Shown one piece after another: positions 50,385-60,830 of a DNA stretch of 64,000 nt. The stretch is from the NCBI GenBank assembly GCA_003133685.1, contig PKYQ01000018.1, positions 1-64,000 on the forward strand, read 5' to 3'. Within the stretch, counting starts at the first letter, position 1, and every line of letters starts with the position of its first letter. The position numbers were made by a program, and so were the translations under genes. The notes under the pieces were generated by a model. The model was not told the origin of the DNA. It saw only the letters and a program-made list of their open reading frames with translations, and did no database searches. Origin of the DNA: Acidimicrobiaceae bacterium. GTDB taxonomy: Bacteria; Actinomycetota; Acidimicrobiia; Acidimicrobiales; RAAP-2.

Positions 50385-51961
50385 CTCGGCGTGTAGACCC
50401 CGAACTCAGCGCGCAGTACGTCAGCCACTTCCCCGAGGGTCGCCATGCTCGACAGCGCCGTCTTCATCGGATACAGCACGTTTTGGGTTCCGCGCGCGGC
50501 GTTTGCGAGGTCTTCCAGCGCGACGCGCACGGCGTCGTTGTCGCGCGTCATCTTGAGCGCCTTCACTCGAGTGATTTGCGCTCGTTGTTGTTCTTCATCG
50601 ATCGGAAAGACGTCGGCCTTGGTCGTGTCACTCTCTTCGAAACGGTTCACGCCGACCACGACCTTGTCGCCACGATCGACGCGACGGGCGAATTCGTAGG
50701 CCGCCGATTCGATCTCGTCTTGCATGTAGTGCGACTCAATAGCGGCAACAGCTCCCCCGCGTTCGTCGATCGCTTCGATGTACTTTCGCGTCAGTCGCTC
50801 CACTTCATTCGTCAGTGACTCGACGTAGTAGGAACCGGCCAAGGGGTCGACGGTGTCGGCGATGCCCGACTCGTAACCGAGGACCTGTTGGGTTCGCAGC
50901 GCGAGCTTGGCCGCTCGTTCGGTCGGTAGTCCCAGCGCCTCGTCGAAGCCGTTGGTGTGCAGCGACTGCGTGCCGCCGAGGGTCGCCGCGAGCGCCTGGA
51001 TCGTCGTTCGCACGATGTTGTTCTCGGGCTGCTGCGCCGTCAACGTCGAGCCGCCGGTCTGGGTGTGAAATCGAAGCGTCATAGATTTCGCGTCGGTCGC
51101 CCCGAATCGATCACGCATGATCGACGCCCACAGTCGCCGCGCGGCGCGGTACTTTGCAACCTCTTCGAAAAGATTGTTGTGGGCGTTGAAGAAGAAACTC
51201 AGCCGCGGGGCAAAATCGTCCAACGCCAAGCCGGCGGCGAGGGCCGCCTCGACGTACGCGACGCCATTGGCGAGGGTGAAGGCGATCTCTTGGACGGCCG
51301 TCGATCCGGCTTCACGGATGTGATAGCCGGAGATCGAGATCGTGTTCCACTGCGTCATCTCCTTGGCGCAGTAGGCGAAGGTGTCCACCACGAGGCGCAT
51401 GGACTGGCGCGGCGGATAGATGTACGTGCCGCGCGCGACGTACTCCTTCAAGATGTCGTTCTGGATCGTGCCGCGCAACTGATCGCCTCGCACGCCCTGT
51501 TCTTCTCCGACTAACTGATACAGCAACAACAACGTTGACGCCGTCGCGTTGATGGTCATCGACGTCGTCACCTGGTCGAGTGGGAGGTCAGCCAACAGGT
51601 CGCGCATGTCCTCTAAGGACGAGATGGCGACGCCGACCTTGCCGACTTCGCCCTCCGCACGTACGTGGTCGGCGTCATAGCCCATCTGGGTGGGTAAGTC
51701 GAAGGCGCACGACAGTCCCGTCTGACCGGCTTCGAGGAGGAACTTGAAGCGCAGGTTCGTCGCGGCGGCCGTCCCGAAGCCGGCGTATTGGCGCATCGTC
51801 CACAGGCGACCGCGGTACATCGTGGGCTGCACGCCACGCGTGTAGGGATACTGCCCGGGGCTGCCCAGCTCCGTCGTCGCGTCGAAACCCTCCAGGTCAG
51901 AGCCGTCGTAGACCGGTTGGACGACAATCCCCGAATCCGTACGGCGCTCGTCTGACGTCAC
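50381..51961 (-). CDS. Methylmalonyl-CoA mutase catalytic (alpha) subunit, without B12-binding domain
   Basis: [69 protein letters not shown]. Confidence 0.92.
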   Translation of the reverse strand: MTSDERRTDSGIVVQPVYDGSDLEGFDATTELGSPGQYPYTRGVQPTMYRGRLWTMRQYAGFGTAAATNLRFKFLLEAGQTGLSCAFDLPTQMGYDADHVRAEGEVGKVGVAISSLEDMRDLLADLPLDQVTTSMTINATASTLLLLYQLVGEEQGVRGDQLRGTIQNDILKEYVARGTYIYPPRQSMRLVVDTFAYCAKEMTQWNTISISGYHIREAGSTAVQEIAFTLANGVAYVEAALAAGLALDDFAPRLSFFFNAHNNLFEEVAKYRAARRLWASIMRDRFGATDAKSMTLRFHTQTGGSTLTAQQPENNIVRTTIQALAATLGGTQSLHTNGFDEALGLPTERAAKLALRTQQVLGYESGIADTVDPLAGSYYVESLTNEVERLTRKYIEAIDERGGAVAAIESHYMQDEIESAAYEFARRVDRGDKVVVGVNRFEESDTTKADVFPIDEEQQRAQITRVKALKMTRDNDAVRVALEDLANAARGTQNVLYPMKTALSSMATLGEVADVLRAEFGVYTPS

Positions 51962-52010
51962 AATGACAACGATAGGCGCTGTGCTTCGTGCGTCACGTGG
52001 CTACGCGGAG

Positions 52011-53174
52011 CTAGACCTTCACGGGGTGGGGCATGCAGAGGTCGTCGTATTCGGCGATCACGATCGGACCGGCGTCGTCGCCGCAGGCCGGACAGCTCGG
52101 ATCGCGACGTACCTTGAAGGTCCGAAAACTCTCGTCCATCGAGTCGTACGTGAGGAGACGACCGACGAGCGGGTCGCCGAGTTCCAGCAACAGCTTGATG
52201 GTCTCGACCGCCTGGATCGATCCGACGATGCCCGGCAACACGCCCAGTACGCCAGCTTCAGCGCAACTCGGCGCGAGTTCCGGCGGCGGCGGTTCGGGGA
52301 TCATGCAGCGATAGCACGGCCCGACGTAGGGGTTGAAGACGGTGACCTGTCCTTCGAAGCGAAAGATCGAACCGTGTACGACGGGGATGTTCTTGATGAG
52401 CGCGGCGTCGTTCACCAGATAACGCGTCGGGAAGTTGTCGGTACCGTCAACGATGACGTCATAGCCGTCGATGATGTCCAAGACGTTGTCGGCCCCGAGT
52501 CGAGTGTCGTAGGTGAGCACGTTCACGTCCGGGTTCATCGCGGTGAGCGTCATCTTCGCGCTGTCGACTTTGCGCATGCCGACCCGCTCAACGTTGTGCA
52601 GGATCTGACGCTGGAGATTTGAGGTGTCGACGACGTCCATGTCGATGATGCCGATCGTGCCGACCCCGGCCGCGGCGAGGTACATCGCCGCCGGTGATCC
52701 GAGTCCCCCCGCGCCGAGCAGGAGGACCTTCGAGTCCAAGAGTCGCTGCTGTCCCTTTTCGCCCACTTCGGGTAGTAGGAGGTGACGTTGGTAGCGGACG
52801 CGCTGTTCGGCCGACAGGACGCGTGGCGTCGTCCACGTGAGACCGTCGTCCTTCCACTTGTTGAAACCGCCAATGACCGACACGACGTCGGTGTAGCCGA
52901 GGTCTTGCAGCGTCTTGGTGGCGAAGGCCGAGCGCACGCCGCCCGCGCAGTAGACGGCGATTGGCGCGTTCTTGTCCGGTAGTCGGCCCTCGACGGAGAA
53001 CTCCAGATTGCCTCGCGCCAAGTGGACCGCGCCGGGCACGGCACCCTGTTCGTACTCTTCGGGCTCGCGAACGTCGAGCAGCGTGAAGTGATCGAGTCGT
53101 GCGGCGACGTCGTGCGGGTCGATCTCCGTAATCTCGGCCTTGGCGGCGTTCAGTAGATCTCGAGGCGTCGGCAA
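52011..53174 (-). CDS. moeB: MoeB/ThiF-type adenylyltransferase with N-terminal rhodanese domain
   Basis: LLDVREPEEYEQGAVPGAVHL and VYCAGGVRSAFATKTL (rhodanese), then RYQRHLLLPEVGEKGQQRLLDSKVLLLGAGGLGSPAAMYLAAAGVG and CYRCMIPEPPPP...CPACG. Confidence 0.93.
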   Translation of the reverse strand: MPTPRDLLNAAKAEITEIDPHDVAARLDHFTLLDVREPEEYEQGAVPGAVHLARGNLEFSVEGRLPDKNAPIAVYCAGGVRSAFATKTLQDLGYTDVVSVIGGFNKWKDDGLTWTTPRVLSAEQRVRYQRHLLLPEVGEKGQQRLLDSKVLLLGAGGLGSPAAMYLAAAGVGTIGIIDMDVVDTSNLQRQILHNVERVGMRKVDSAKMTLTAMNPDVNVLTYDTRLGADNVLDIIDGYDVIVDGTDNFPTRYLVNDAALIKNIPVVHGSIFRFEGQVTVFNPYVGPCYRCMIPEPPPPELAPSCAEAGVLGVLPGIVGSIQAVETIKLLLELGDPLVGRLLTYDSMDESFRTFKVRRDPSCPACGDDAGPIVIAEYDDLCMPHPVKV

Positions 53175-53250
53175 CGTTCACTCCTTCTCAGTTCCTAAAT
53201 CTTACCTGTTGGGTCATCAATCGTGTTCGGCGTTCTGCTAGACCCGACGC

Positions 53251-53847
53251 GTGGAACTTCGTGAGCTGCTGGCCAAACGCCGGATGGTCCGTTCGTTCGA
53301 CGGCACGCCGGTCGATCCTCAATGGTTGGGCGAACTTTGCGCCCAAGCACTCTGGGCTCCGACGGCCGGTAACAGCGCCGGCGTTCGTTTACACACCGTC
53401 GGGCCCACCTTGACCCGTGAGTACTTCGAAGTGGCGACCGATGTGGAGTGGCGCTCAAACGCGCGACGCGCCGACGGACTTCAGCGCGCCGGCGCGGTCG
53501 TGCTGGTGACCTCTCGCCGCGGCGAATACGTCGCTCGCTACGCCGAGGCGGACAAACGGAACTCCGGACTCGACGACGAAACGAATTGGCCGGTCCCCTA
53601 CTGGCACACCGATGCCGCGATGGCGACGATGGCGTTGCTGTTGCTCATTGAAGAGAGCGGCTGGCAGGCCGCTCTCTGGGGCAACTTTCGCCACGAAGAG
53701 GAGATCCTGCGCTGGGCGCGCATTGACGACGAAGACCTCTTCGCGACGGTGTTGATTGGAAAGGCCGACGGCAACGACGTTTCGTCGTCCTCCCTCGCGC
53801 GCGACGTCCCGAGTCGCGAATCGCGAGTACGGGCGGTCGAGCCCTAG
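53251..53847 (+). CDS. Nitroreductase family protein
   Basis: LRELLAKRRMVRSFDGTPVDPQWLGELCAQALWAPTAGNSAGVRLHTV. Confidence 0.87.
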   Translation: MELRELLAKRRMVRSFDGTPVDPQWLGELCAQALWAPTAGNSAGVRLHTVGPTLTREYFEVATDVEWRSNARRADGLQRAGAVVLVTSRRGEYVARYAEADKRNSGLDDETNWPVPYWHTDAAMATMALLLLIEESGWQAALWGNFRHEEEILRWARIDDEDLFATVLIGKADGNDVSSSSLARDVPSRESRVRAVEP

Positions 53848-55349
53848 TCGCGCGCTTCTTCGGCGACGGCCTCCAAGAACTCGACGATCGTTCGCGCGCT
53901 GAATGCCGTCGCACCCTTGGTCGTATAGCCACGGTTCGAGTCCGACCGTCCGGGGCCGGCGATATCGAGGTGCGCCCACGGTCGTCCGTCGGTGAAGCGC
54001 TGAAGGATCAGCGCGGCGATGATCATCCCGCCGTTGCCGGGCTTGCCGATGTTCTTCATGTCGGCGACGTCGGACTCGATAGACGCTTCGTAACTTCCGA
54101 AGAGTGGCATGCGCCAGAGCAGCTCGCCGCTCCTCGCGCTCGCAACGGCGAAATAGTCAGCCAGCTCGTCGGTCGAAGTGAAAATGCTACCCACTTCGTC
54201 CCCGAGCGCGACACGCTGGGCGCCGGTCAGCGTGGCGACGTCGATGATCGCGTCGGGATTCGCCTCGACGGCGAGACTGAGACCGTCAGCGAGGATGAGC
54301 CGCCCTTCGGCGTCGGTGTTGAGTACCTCGATGGTCATGCCGTTGCGGATGGTGAGGACGTCACCGGGTTTGGTCGCTCGATCACTCGGCAGGTTCTCCG
54401 TCATCGGAGCAATCGCCGTGATCTTGACTTCGAGCGCCAGGCGGCTGGCAATGGAGATCGCGGCCATCACGATCGCGGCGCCACTCATGTCGGTCTTCAT
54501 CGCCATCATGCCTTCGCCGGTCTTGAGTGACAGACCACCGGAGTCGAAGGTGACACCCTTACCGACCAGCGCGATGTGGGGCAGTTCGATGTCGGGACTC
54601 GGGTCGTACGTGGCGTACACCAGTCGACAGGGCTGCGCCGAGCCCTCGCCGACGCCCAACAGTCCGCCGAGTCGCTCCTCGCGAATCCGCGGTTCGGTCC
54701 AGACCTCGACGGTGACGTGTTCGTCGTCATCGAGTCGCGTCTGAACCTGGTGCGCCAACTCCTTGGGCGGCATCGAGCCCGCCGGAGAGTCGACGAGGAA
54801 CTTCGCCCAGTTGATGCCGTTCGCGATGGCCTCGCCGCGCCGCGCGCCCTCGGTCACGTCGTCGTGGGTCTCGACCGATGGCAGCGGTGAGCCGAGCGGG
54901 ACCACGTCGAAGGTCGTTATCGTGTCACCCTGTTTGTACTTATACGACGCGAGCAATGCCCCAGTGACGAGCGCCTGGGCCGCGTCGCGGGGGTCGTCGA
55001 TGCCGTCGGTCGGCAAGAAGAAGGCCACCGAGGCGTCATTCGCGCAACGCGTGGCCGCGGCCCCCGCCAGTCGGTAGCCCTCGAGTGAGTTGTAGGTCGA
55101 GCCGAGGCTCACGAAGGCGACGTTCGTGTCCTTGAGCGTTCGAAGCACGGTGACGCTTCCGGCCTCGGGTTTGAGACCCTGTTTGGTGCACCACTCCTTG
55201 GAGAGGGTCCGCGGAATGCTCTGGCCGCCCAGGCTCGCCGGCACTGATTCGGCAATGAACGCCGCACCGTCGTCAAAGACCACGGGCACCACGACCGTCG
55301 GTTGCGTCGCGGCCTCGAGCGGCGTAGAGATTCGAGCAGTGCGGGCCAT
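53844..55349 (-). CDS. pepA: Leucyl aminopeptidase (M17)
   Basis: VGKGVTFDSGGLSLKTGEGMMAMKTDMSGAA, NTDAEGRLILADGL; start taken at MARTARIST. Confidence 0.92.
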   Translation of the reverse strand: MARTARISTPLEAATQPTVVVPVVFDDGAAFIAESVPASLGGQSIPRTLSKEWCTKQGLKPEAGSVTVLRTLKDTNVAFVSLGSTYNSLEGYRLAGAAATRCANDASVAFFLPTDGIDDPRDAAQALVTGALLASYKYKQGDTITTFDVVPLGSPLPSVETHDDVTEGARRGEAIANGINWAKFLVDSPAGSMPPKELAHQVQTRLDDDEHVTVEVWTEPRIREERLGGLLGVGEGSAQPCRLVYATYDPSPDIELPHIALVGKGVTFDSGGLSLKTGEGMMAMKTDMSGAAIVMAAISIASRLALEVKITAIAPMTENLPSDRATKPGDVLTIRNGMTIEVLNTDAEGRLILADGLSLAVEANPDAIIDVATLTGAQRVALGDEVGSIFTSTDELADYFAVASARSGELLWRMPLFGSYEASIESDVADMKNIGKPGNGGMIIAALILQRFTDGRPWAHLDIAGPGRSDSNRGYTTKGATAFSARTIVEFLEAVAEEARD

Positions 55350-55359
55350 GCGGTCTCTC

Positions 55360-55923
55360 CTAGGGGTGGATTCGTGCGGTGCGGTGCTGCGATCCCTCGG
55401 CGAATCGGGCCATCGTCCACGCGAGGTCACTGAGTCTATTGAGATACGCCACGACGAAGGAGTCCTCGAGCGGATAGCCCACGGCCACGCGCTCCGCCCG
55501 CCGGATCACCGTGCGCGCGACGTCGAGGGCCGCGGAGAGTTGGTTCTCACCGGGGACGACGAACTCCTTGGGCATCTCGATCTCTTCAGAGAGCGCGTCG
55601 ATTTCCATTTCGAGCCGGGCGATCATCTCGGTCGTGACGAGCGACTTCTCGGCCGTGAGCTTGTGACGATTGTCCTGTGACGTGGCGACTTCGGCCATCA
55701 GCACCCAGAGGTCGCGTTCGACCGTGATGAGAAGCTCGTTGAGTCGAGAGCCCGGTTCGCTCAGCGAGCGAGCCCACCCGAGCGTTGACTGTGCTTCGTC
55801 GACTTCGCCGTTCACGTCGATCTGGTCCGAACTCTTGCTCGCTCGACCTCCGAAGTAGAGACCGGTCGTGCCGTCGTCACCGTCGCGAGTGTAGATCTTC
55901 ACGTATTCAGCGTAGTGAATCAT
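55360..55923 (-). CDS. pduO: PduO-type cob(I)alamin adenosyltransferase
   Basis: VKIYTRDGDDGTTGLYFGGRASKSSDQIDVNGEVDEAQSTLGWARS, CxxRRAERVAV-type region ARTVIRRAERVAVGYP, LNRLSDLAWTMARF; start at 55923. Confidence 0.9.
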   Translation of the reverse strand: MIHYAEYVKIYTRDGDDGTTGLYFGGRASKSSDQIDVNGEVDEAQSTLGWARSLSEPGSRLNELLITVERDLWVLMAEVATSQDNRHKLTAEKSLVTTEMIARLEMEIDALSEEIEMPKEFVVPGENQLSAALDVARTVIRRAERVAVGYPLEDSFVVAYLNRLSDLAWTMARFAEGSQHRTARIHP

Positions 55924-55949
55924 GGGTGTGCGGTTATCCTGAACACTCA

Positions 55950-58900
55950 ATGGAGTCCCGCGCGCGTCCGCCCTTCGCCCGACCGAGCGCGAACGACCCC
56001 TACCTCAGTGCACTGCGCGAACATGTCCTGATTTATGACGGCGCGACCGGAACGAATCTGCAACTCCAGGACCTGCACGCCGACGACTTCGGCGGCGCGG
56101 CGCTCGAAGGTTGTAACGAGATTCTCGTCGTCACCAAACCCGACGCCGTCGAACAGTTGCACCGCTCATTCTTGGACGTCGGCGCTGACGTCATCGAGAC
56201 CAACTCCTTCGGCGCCTTCTCAGTCGTGTTAGCCGAATACGGAATCGCGGAGCGGTCGCACGAACTCGCGATGGTGTCAGCCCAAATCGCGCGTCGCGTT
56301 GCCGATTCGTACGCCAGTCCCGGTTCGCCGCGCTTCGTGGCCGGCTCAATGGGTCCGGGAACGAAGTTTCCTTCGCTCGGCCAGATCACCTACGACGACC
56401 TCTCCGCCAGTTACGAGGAGATGGCGCTCGGACTCCTCGAAGGCGGCGTCGACCTGTTGATCGTCGAGACGGTCTACGACCTGCTGTCGGGCAAGGCCGC
56501 CATCGCGGCCTGTCACCGCGCGATGGTCCGACACGGGCGCGTCGTGCCGATCCAAGCGCAGGTGACGATCGAACTCACCGGACGGATGCTCCCGGGCACC
56601 GAGATCGGGGCCGCGCTGACGTCACTGAGTCCGCTCGGCATTGACGTGTTTGGTCTCAACTGCGCGACCGGACCGGTTGAGATGTACGAACCGCTCCGAC
56701 ATCTCAGCGAATCCTCACCCGTGCCACTTTCGTGCCTGCCCAACGCCGGACTACCGAGTGTCGTCGACGGCAAGATGCATTACGACCTCACGCCCGACGC
56801 CCTGGCCGAGCACCTCTCGAAGTTCGTCACGGAGTACGGCGTGCAGGTCGTCGGGGGCTGTTGTGGCACGACGCCCGAACACGTCGCGCGCGTCATCGAG
56901 GCGGTGCGACCACTTACGCCCGCCGTGCGAACGGCCGTGCTCGAGCCGGCCGTGGCCTCCATTTACTCCGCGACGAACTACCAACAGGACCGCTCGGTGC
57001 TACTCGTCGGTGAACGGACGAACGCGAACGGCTCCAAGAAGTTCCGTGACGCCATGCTCGAGGGCGACTGGGACGCCTGCGTCGGCATTGGTCGCGATCA
57101 GATCAAAGAGGGCGCGCACATCCTTGACGTCTGCGTCGACTACACCGGGGCCGACGGCGTCGCGGACATGAACGAACTCATGAGTCGATTGGCGACGCAG
57201 TCGTCGGTGCCGATCATGGTGGACACGACCGAGACCAAGGTCGCTCGCCAAGCGCTCACGTGGCTCGGGGGCAAGGCACTCCTCAATTCGGTCAATCTCG
57301 AAGAGGGCGACGGTCCGGGGACGCGTCTCGACGGATTCTTGACTCTCGCCGCGGAGTTCGGCGCGGCCATTGTCGCGACGTGCATCGACGAGGAGGGCCA
57401 GGCACGGACCGCCGAATGGAAGGTGCGCGCCGCTCGCGCGATCACCGAGCTCGCCGTGTCGCGCTACGGACTCGACCCTCACGACATTTTCATCGACACG
57501 TTAGCGTTGCCACTCTCGACGGGGATGGTCGAGTCGCGACGCGACGGCATCGAGACGATCGAAGCGATTCGAAGGATCAAGGCCGAGCTGCCGGGCGTGC
57601 GAACGATCCTCGGACTGTCCAACATCTCCTTCGGTCTCAACCCGGGCGCTCGACAAGTGTTGAACAGTGTCTTCTTGCACGAGTGCTCGGACGCCGGTCT
57701 GGACGCCGCCATCGTGCACGCGTCCAAGTTGTTGCCGCTGAACAGAATCGACGAAGAGGCCCGGCGTGTTTGTCTGGATCTCATCTACGACCGGCGCAGC
57801 GACGATTACGATCCGCTCACCGTGCTACTCGGTCTCTACGAAGGCGTCTCGACGTCGAACGCGGCCACCAGTTCACTCGACGATCTCGAACTCAATGACC
57901 GGCTGCGCCGGCGCATCATCGACGGCGCACGCGTCGGCCTCGAGGGCGACCTCGACGCTGCAATGGCCGAGGGCATGGCGCCACTCGACATCGTGAATCA
58001 ACTCCTGCTCGACGGCATGCGCGAAGTCGGCGACCTGTTCGCGTCGGGCGAGATGCAGCTGCCCTTCGTCCTGCAGAGCGCCGAAACGATGAAGTCGGCC
58101 GTCGCGCACCTCGAGCCCCACATGGAGAAGAGCGATCAGGGCGGTCGCGGTCGCGTCGTGCTCGCCACCGTGAAGGGGGACGTCCATGACATCGGCAAGA
58201 ACCTCGTCGACATCATCTTGACCAACAACGGGTACGAGGTCTTCAACCTCGGGATCAAGGTCGGGGTGAACGAGATGTTGAGCGCCCTCGAAGAACATCA
58301 GGCCGACGCCCTCGGGATGAGCGGCCTGTTGGTGAAGAGCACGTTGATCATGCGCGAGAACCTGGAGTTGATGAACGAGCGCGGCATGAGCCACGTGCCG
58401 GTTCTTCTCGGCGGGGCCGCTCTGACGCGCACCTACGTCGAACGCGACCTCCGACAGGTCTACAGCGGACGCGTGTTCTACGGCAAGGACGCTTTCGAGG
58501 GACTTCGCGTCCTCGACCGATTGGGCGAACTACGCCGTGGTGACGAGGAAGACCTCACCTTCGGTCGCGAGATTTCAGAGCGAAAGGTCTTTCGACGCAT
58601 CCGCGGCGACGCCGGCGAGGCACCAGAAGGACTCCCCAGTCGCAGTCCCGACATCGAGGACGACAATCCTCTCTTCACTCCGCCGTTCCTCGGAAGTCGC
58701 GTGGCCAAAGGCATGTCCGTTGACGAGATCAGCGAGTACCTCAACTTGACGGCGCTCTTTCGCAATCAATGGGGATTCCGACCCGAAAACGGTGAAGACG
58801 ACCCCGCCTTCAAAGAGCGCGTCAGCGCGACGCTGCGTGAACAGTTGGCGATCGCCAAAGAGGAGTCGCTCCTCGTGCCCCAAGCGGTCTGGGGTCACTA

Positions 58901-59456
58901 CGCCTGCGCTTCAGAGGGCAATGACCTCATTCTCTATGGCGACGACACCCGCACCGAGGAAATTACCCGATTCACGTTCCCGCGCCAGCGGGTGTCGCCC
59001 TTCCTCTGCATCGCTGACTTCTTTCGTTCGGTCGAGAGCAGTGACCTGGACTACGCCAGTTTCATGCTCGTCACGATGGGGTCACGCGTCTCGGAGCGTT
59101 GTCAGGAACTCTTCGCGGACAACCACTACACCGACTACCTCATGTTGCACGGCCTCGGGGTCGAGATGGCGGAGGCGCTCGCTGAGATGTGGCACAAACG
59201 TATTCGCACCGAACTCGGCTACGTCGAAGAAGACGGCCCGACGCTGACGGGACTCTTTCGCCAGCGGTATCGAGGGGGACGCTATTCGTGGGGTTATCCG
59301 GCCTGTCCGGACCTCACCGATAACGCCAAGGTCGCGAAACTTCTGGAAAGCGAACGCATTGGCGTCACGGTCTCCGAGGGCTTCCAATTACACCCCGAAC
59401 AGACGACCGACGCGATCATCTGCCATCACCCGATGGCGAAGTACTTCGTCGCCTAA
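55950..59456 (+). CDS. metH: Cobalamin-dependent methionine synthase
   Basis: YDGATGTNLQLQDL, VGGCCGTTPEH, NERTNANGSKKF-like region, KGDVHDIGKNLVDIILTNNGYEV, C-terminal activation domain QLHPEQTTDAIICHHPMAKYF; start at ATG 55950. Confidence 0.95.
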   Translation: MESRARPPFARPSANDPYLSALREHVLIYDGATGTNLQLQDLHADDFGGAALEGCNEILVVTKPDAVEQLHRSFLDVGADVIETNSFGAFSVVLAEYGIAERSHELAMVSAQIARRVADSYASPGSPRFVAGSMGPGTKFPSLGQITYDDLSASYEEMALGLLEGGVDLLIVETVYDLLSGKAAIAACHRAMVRHGRVVPIQAQVTIELTGRMLPGTEIGAALTSLSPLGIDVFGLNCATGPVEMYEPLRHLSESSPVPLSCLPNAGLPSVVDGKMHYDLTPDALAEHLSKFVTEYGVQVVGGCCGTTPEHVARVIEAVRPLTPAVRTAVLEPAVASIYSATNYQQDRSVLLVGERTNANGSKKFRDAMLEGDWDACVGIGRDQIKEGAHILDVCVDYTGADGVADMNELMSRLATQSSVPIMVDTTETKVARQALTWLGGKALLNSVNLEEGDGPGTRLDGFLTLAAEFGAAIVATCIDEEGQARTAEWKVRAARAITELAVSRYGLDPHDIFIDTLALPLSTGMVESRRDGIETIEAIRRIKAELPGVRTILGLSNISFGLNPGARQVLNSVFLHECSDAGLDAAIVHASKLLPLNRIDEEARRVCLDLIYDRRSDDYDPLTVLLGLYEGVSTSNAATSSLDDLELNDRLRRRIIDGARVGLEGDLDAAMAEGMAPLDIVNQLLLDGMREVGDLFASGEMQLPFVLQSAETMKSAVAHLEPHMEKSDQGGRGRVVLATVKGDVHDIGKNLVDIILTNNGYEVFNLGIKVGVNEMLSALEEHQADALGMSGLLVKSTLIMRENLELMNERGMSHVPVLLGGAALTRTYVERDLRQVYSGRVFYGKDAFEGLRVLDRLGELRRGDEEDLTFGREISERKVFRRIRGDAGEAPEGLPSRSPDIEDDNPLFTPPFLGSRVAKGMSVDEISEYLNLTALFRNQWGFRPENGEDDPAFKERVSATLREQLAIAKEESLLVPQAVWGHYACASEGNDLILYGDDTRTEEITRFTFPRQRVSPFLCIADFFRSVESSDLDYASFMLVTMGSRVSERCQELFADNHYTDYLMLHGLGVEMAEALAEMWHKRIRTELGYVEEDGPTLTGLFRQRYRGGRYSWGYPACPDLTDNAKVAKLLESERIGVTVSEGFQLHPEQTTDAIICHHPMAKYFVA

Positions 59457-59471
59457 GGGATCTCGCGCGCG

Positions 59472-59499
59472 ATCGACCTGTCGTCGTCCGGTCGATTTC
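59472..59499 (+). terminator. Possible metH terminator
   Basis: ATCGACC-11 nt-GGTCGAT inverted repeat followed by TTCTT just after the metH stop. Confidence 0.35.
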
Positions 59500-59934
59500 T
59501 TAGAGCAGGTCGACGGCCCACTTCGCGCAGACGATGACCGTCTTATCGAAGTCCTGCCATTCGCGAGCCCACGTCACTTGGTGACTCCCGACGTAGTTTG
59601 CCAGCGACTTCATGTTCGATGACGTGGCCTCGACCTTGAGAATTGGAACGAGGATACGCAGCGAACTCTTCGCGATGGCCGTGTTGGCTTCTGACCGCAG
59701 GTGCTCGAAATATTTCAGATTCTGCTTCGCCCACGCGTGATAGGCGGCGGGATTGTTGTTCGTCGGCGGCGTCGGATGATCCGCGATCATCGATTCGCAG
59801 TAGTTGTTTATGGTTGACGATTTGAAAGTCGCCGCACCGCTCGGCGACGCGCCGACGAACGTGATCGCCACTGTCCCGACGAGGGCGGCTGCGGCGAGAG
59901 CGCGACAAAACTTACGATCACGCCGAACGCTCAA
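59500..59934 (-). CDS. Secreted protein of unknown function
   Basis: Signal peptide CRALAAAALVGTVAITFVGASPSGA; mature ~110 aa with two Cys. Confidence 0.65.
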   Translation of the reverse strand: MSVRRDRKFCRALAAAALVGTVAITFVGASPSGAATFKSSTINNYCESMIADHPTPPTNNNPAAYHAWAKQNLKYFEHLRSEANTAIAKSSLRILVPILKVEATSSNMKSLANYVGSHQVTWAREWQDFDKTVIVCAKWAVDLL

Positions 59935-59974
59935 CTCAGACGTGTCGTCATTCCAATGACGTGGCGCACGACGA

Positions 59975-60739
59975 CTACTCGTGGCTGCCCGTGCCCGTGA
60001 TCGTGACTACCGTGTTCATCACGGGCTCGACGAAGACGCAAATCGCGCTTCCGGGAACCGGCATCTCTTCCAGCACGATGGTGCCACCGAGCTCGCGAAT
60101 CTTGTTGCGTGCCGCCTCGAGCGTGTCGACGACGTAGATCGAATTCCACTGCGCGCCCGGTCGTTCCGGTACCTGGTTTTGCGAGACACTGGCGAACCAC
60201 TGTTCCCCAACGTTCAGGACCTGCATTCCCGGTGATGGTTCGATGACGGTATGTCCGGTCAACGTCGTGTAGTAGGCCACGGCCGCCGCCGGGTCATTGG
60301 ACGCGTGGTCGAACCACCCGGGTGCGTTGGCCTCGTAGGCGACGCCGAAGCCTCTGAACTCGCCCTCTTGCCAGAGTCCGTGCACGGCACCCGTCGGGTC
60401 CGTCACCAACGCCATGACGCCGGCACCGGGAATCTCCATCGGTCCCATGAACACGGTGCCACCCAACTCGGCCGCCGTCGCCGCCGAGGTGTTCATGTCG
60501 TCGGTCAAGAAGTACGGCACCATTGCGCCCGTACCACCGGGTCCCTGTCCCAGTCCCATCACGGGGGCGCCGTCGAACTGGGCAATTGAGTAGTAGCCCA
60601 TTTTCTCGTCGCCTATGTCCCACGTCCATCCGTAGAGCGCCGAGTAGAAGTTCATGAGTGCTTCTCGTTGTTCCGTGGTCTCGACCATGACGTCGACCCA
60701 GTCCGGTATTCCGATTATGTGCGTGTCAAGTTTTGGCAT
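59975..60739 (-). CDS. Two-domain VOC family (glyoxalase-like) protein
   Basis: Two halves with VOC pattern: IGIPDWVDVMVETTEQREALMNFYSALYGW ... GWFDHASNDPAAAVAYYTTLTGHTV. Confidence 0.88.
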   Translation of the reverse strand: MPKLDTHIIGIPDWVDVMVETTEQREALMNFYSALYGWTWDIGDEKMGYYSIAQFDGAPVMGLGQGPGGTGAMVPYFLTDDMNTSAATAAELGGTVFMGPMEIPGAGVMALVTDPTGAVHGLWQEGEFRGFGVAYEANAPGWFDHASNDPAAAVAYYTTLTGHTVIEPSPGMQVLNVGEQWFASVSQNQVPERPGAQWNSIYVVDTLEAARNKIRELGGTIVLEEMPVPGSAICVFVEPVMNTVVTITGTGSHE

Positions 60740-60830
60740 AGCGGCAGTATTTCACAGCATCCTGAAACCGTGCACAGCCGACGACGAACTCTCGGTGACC
60801 GGTCGGCTTCGACTTGGTTAACGCAACGTA

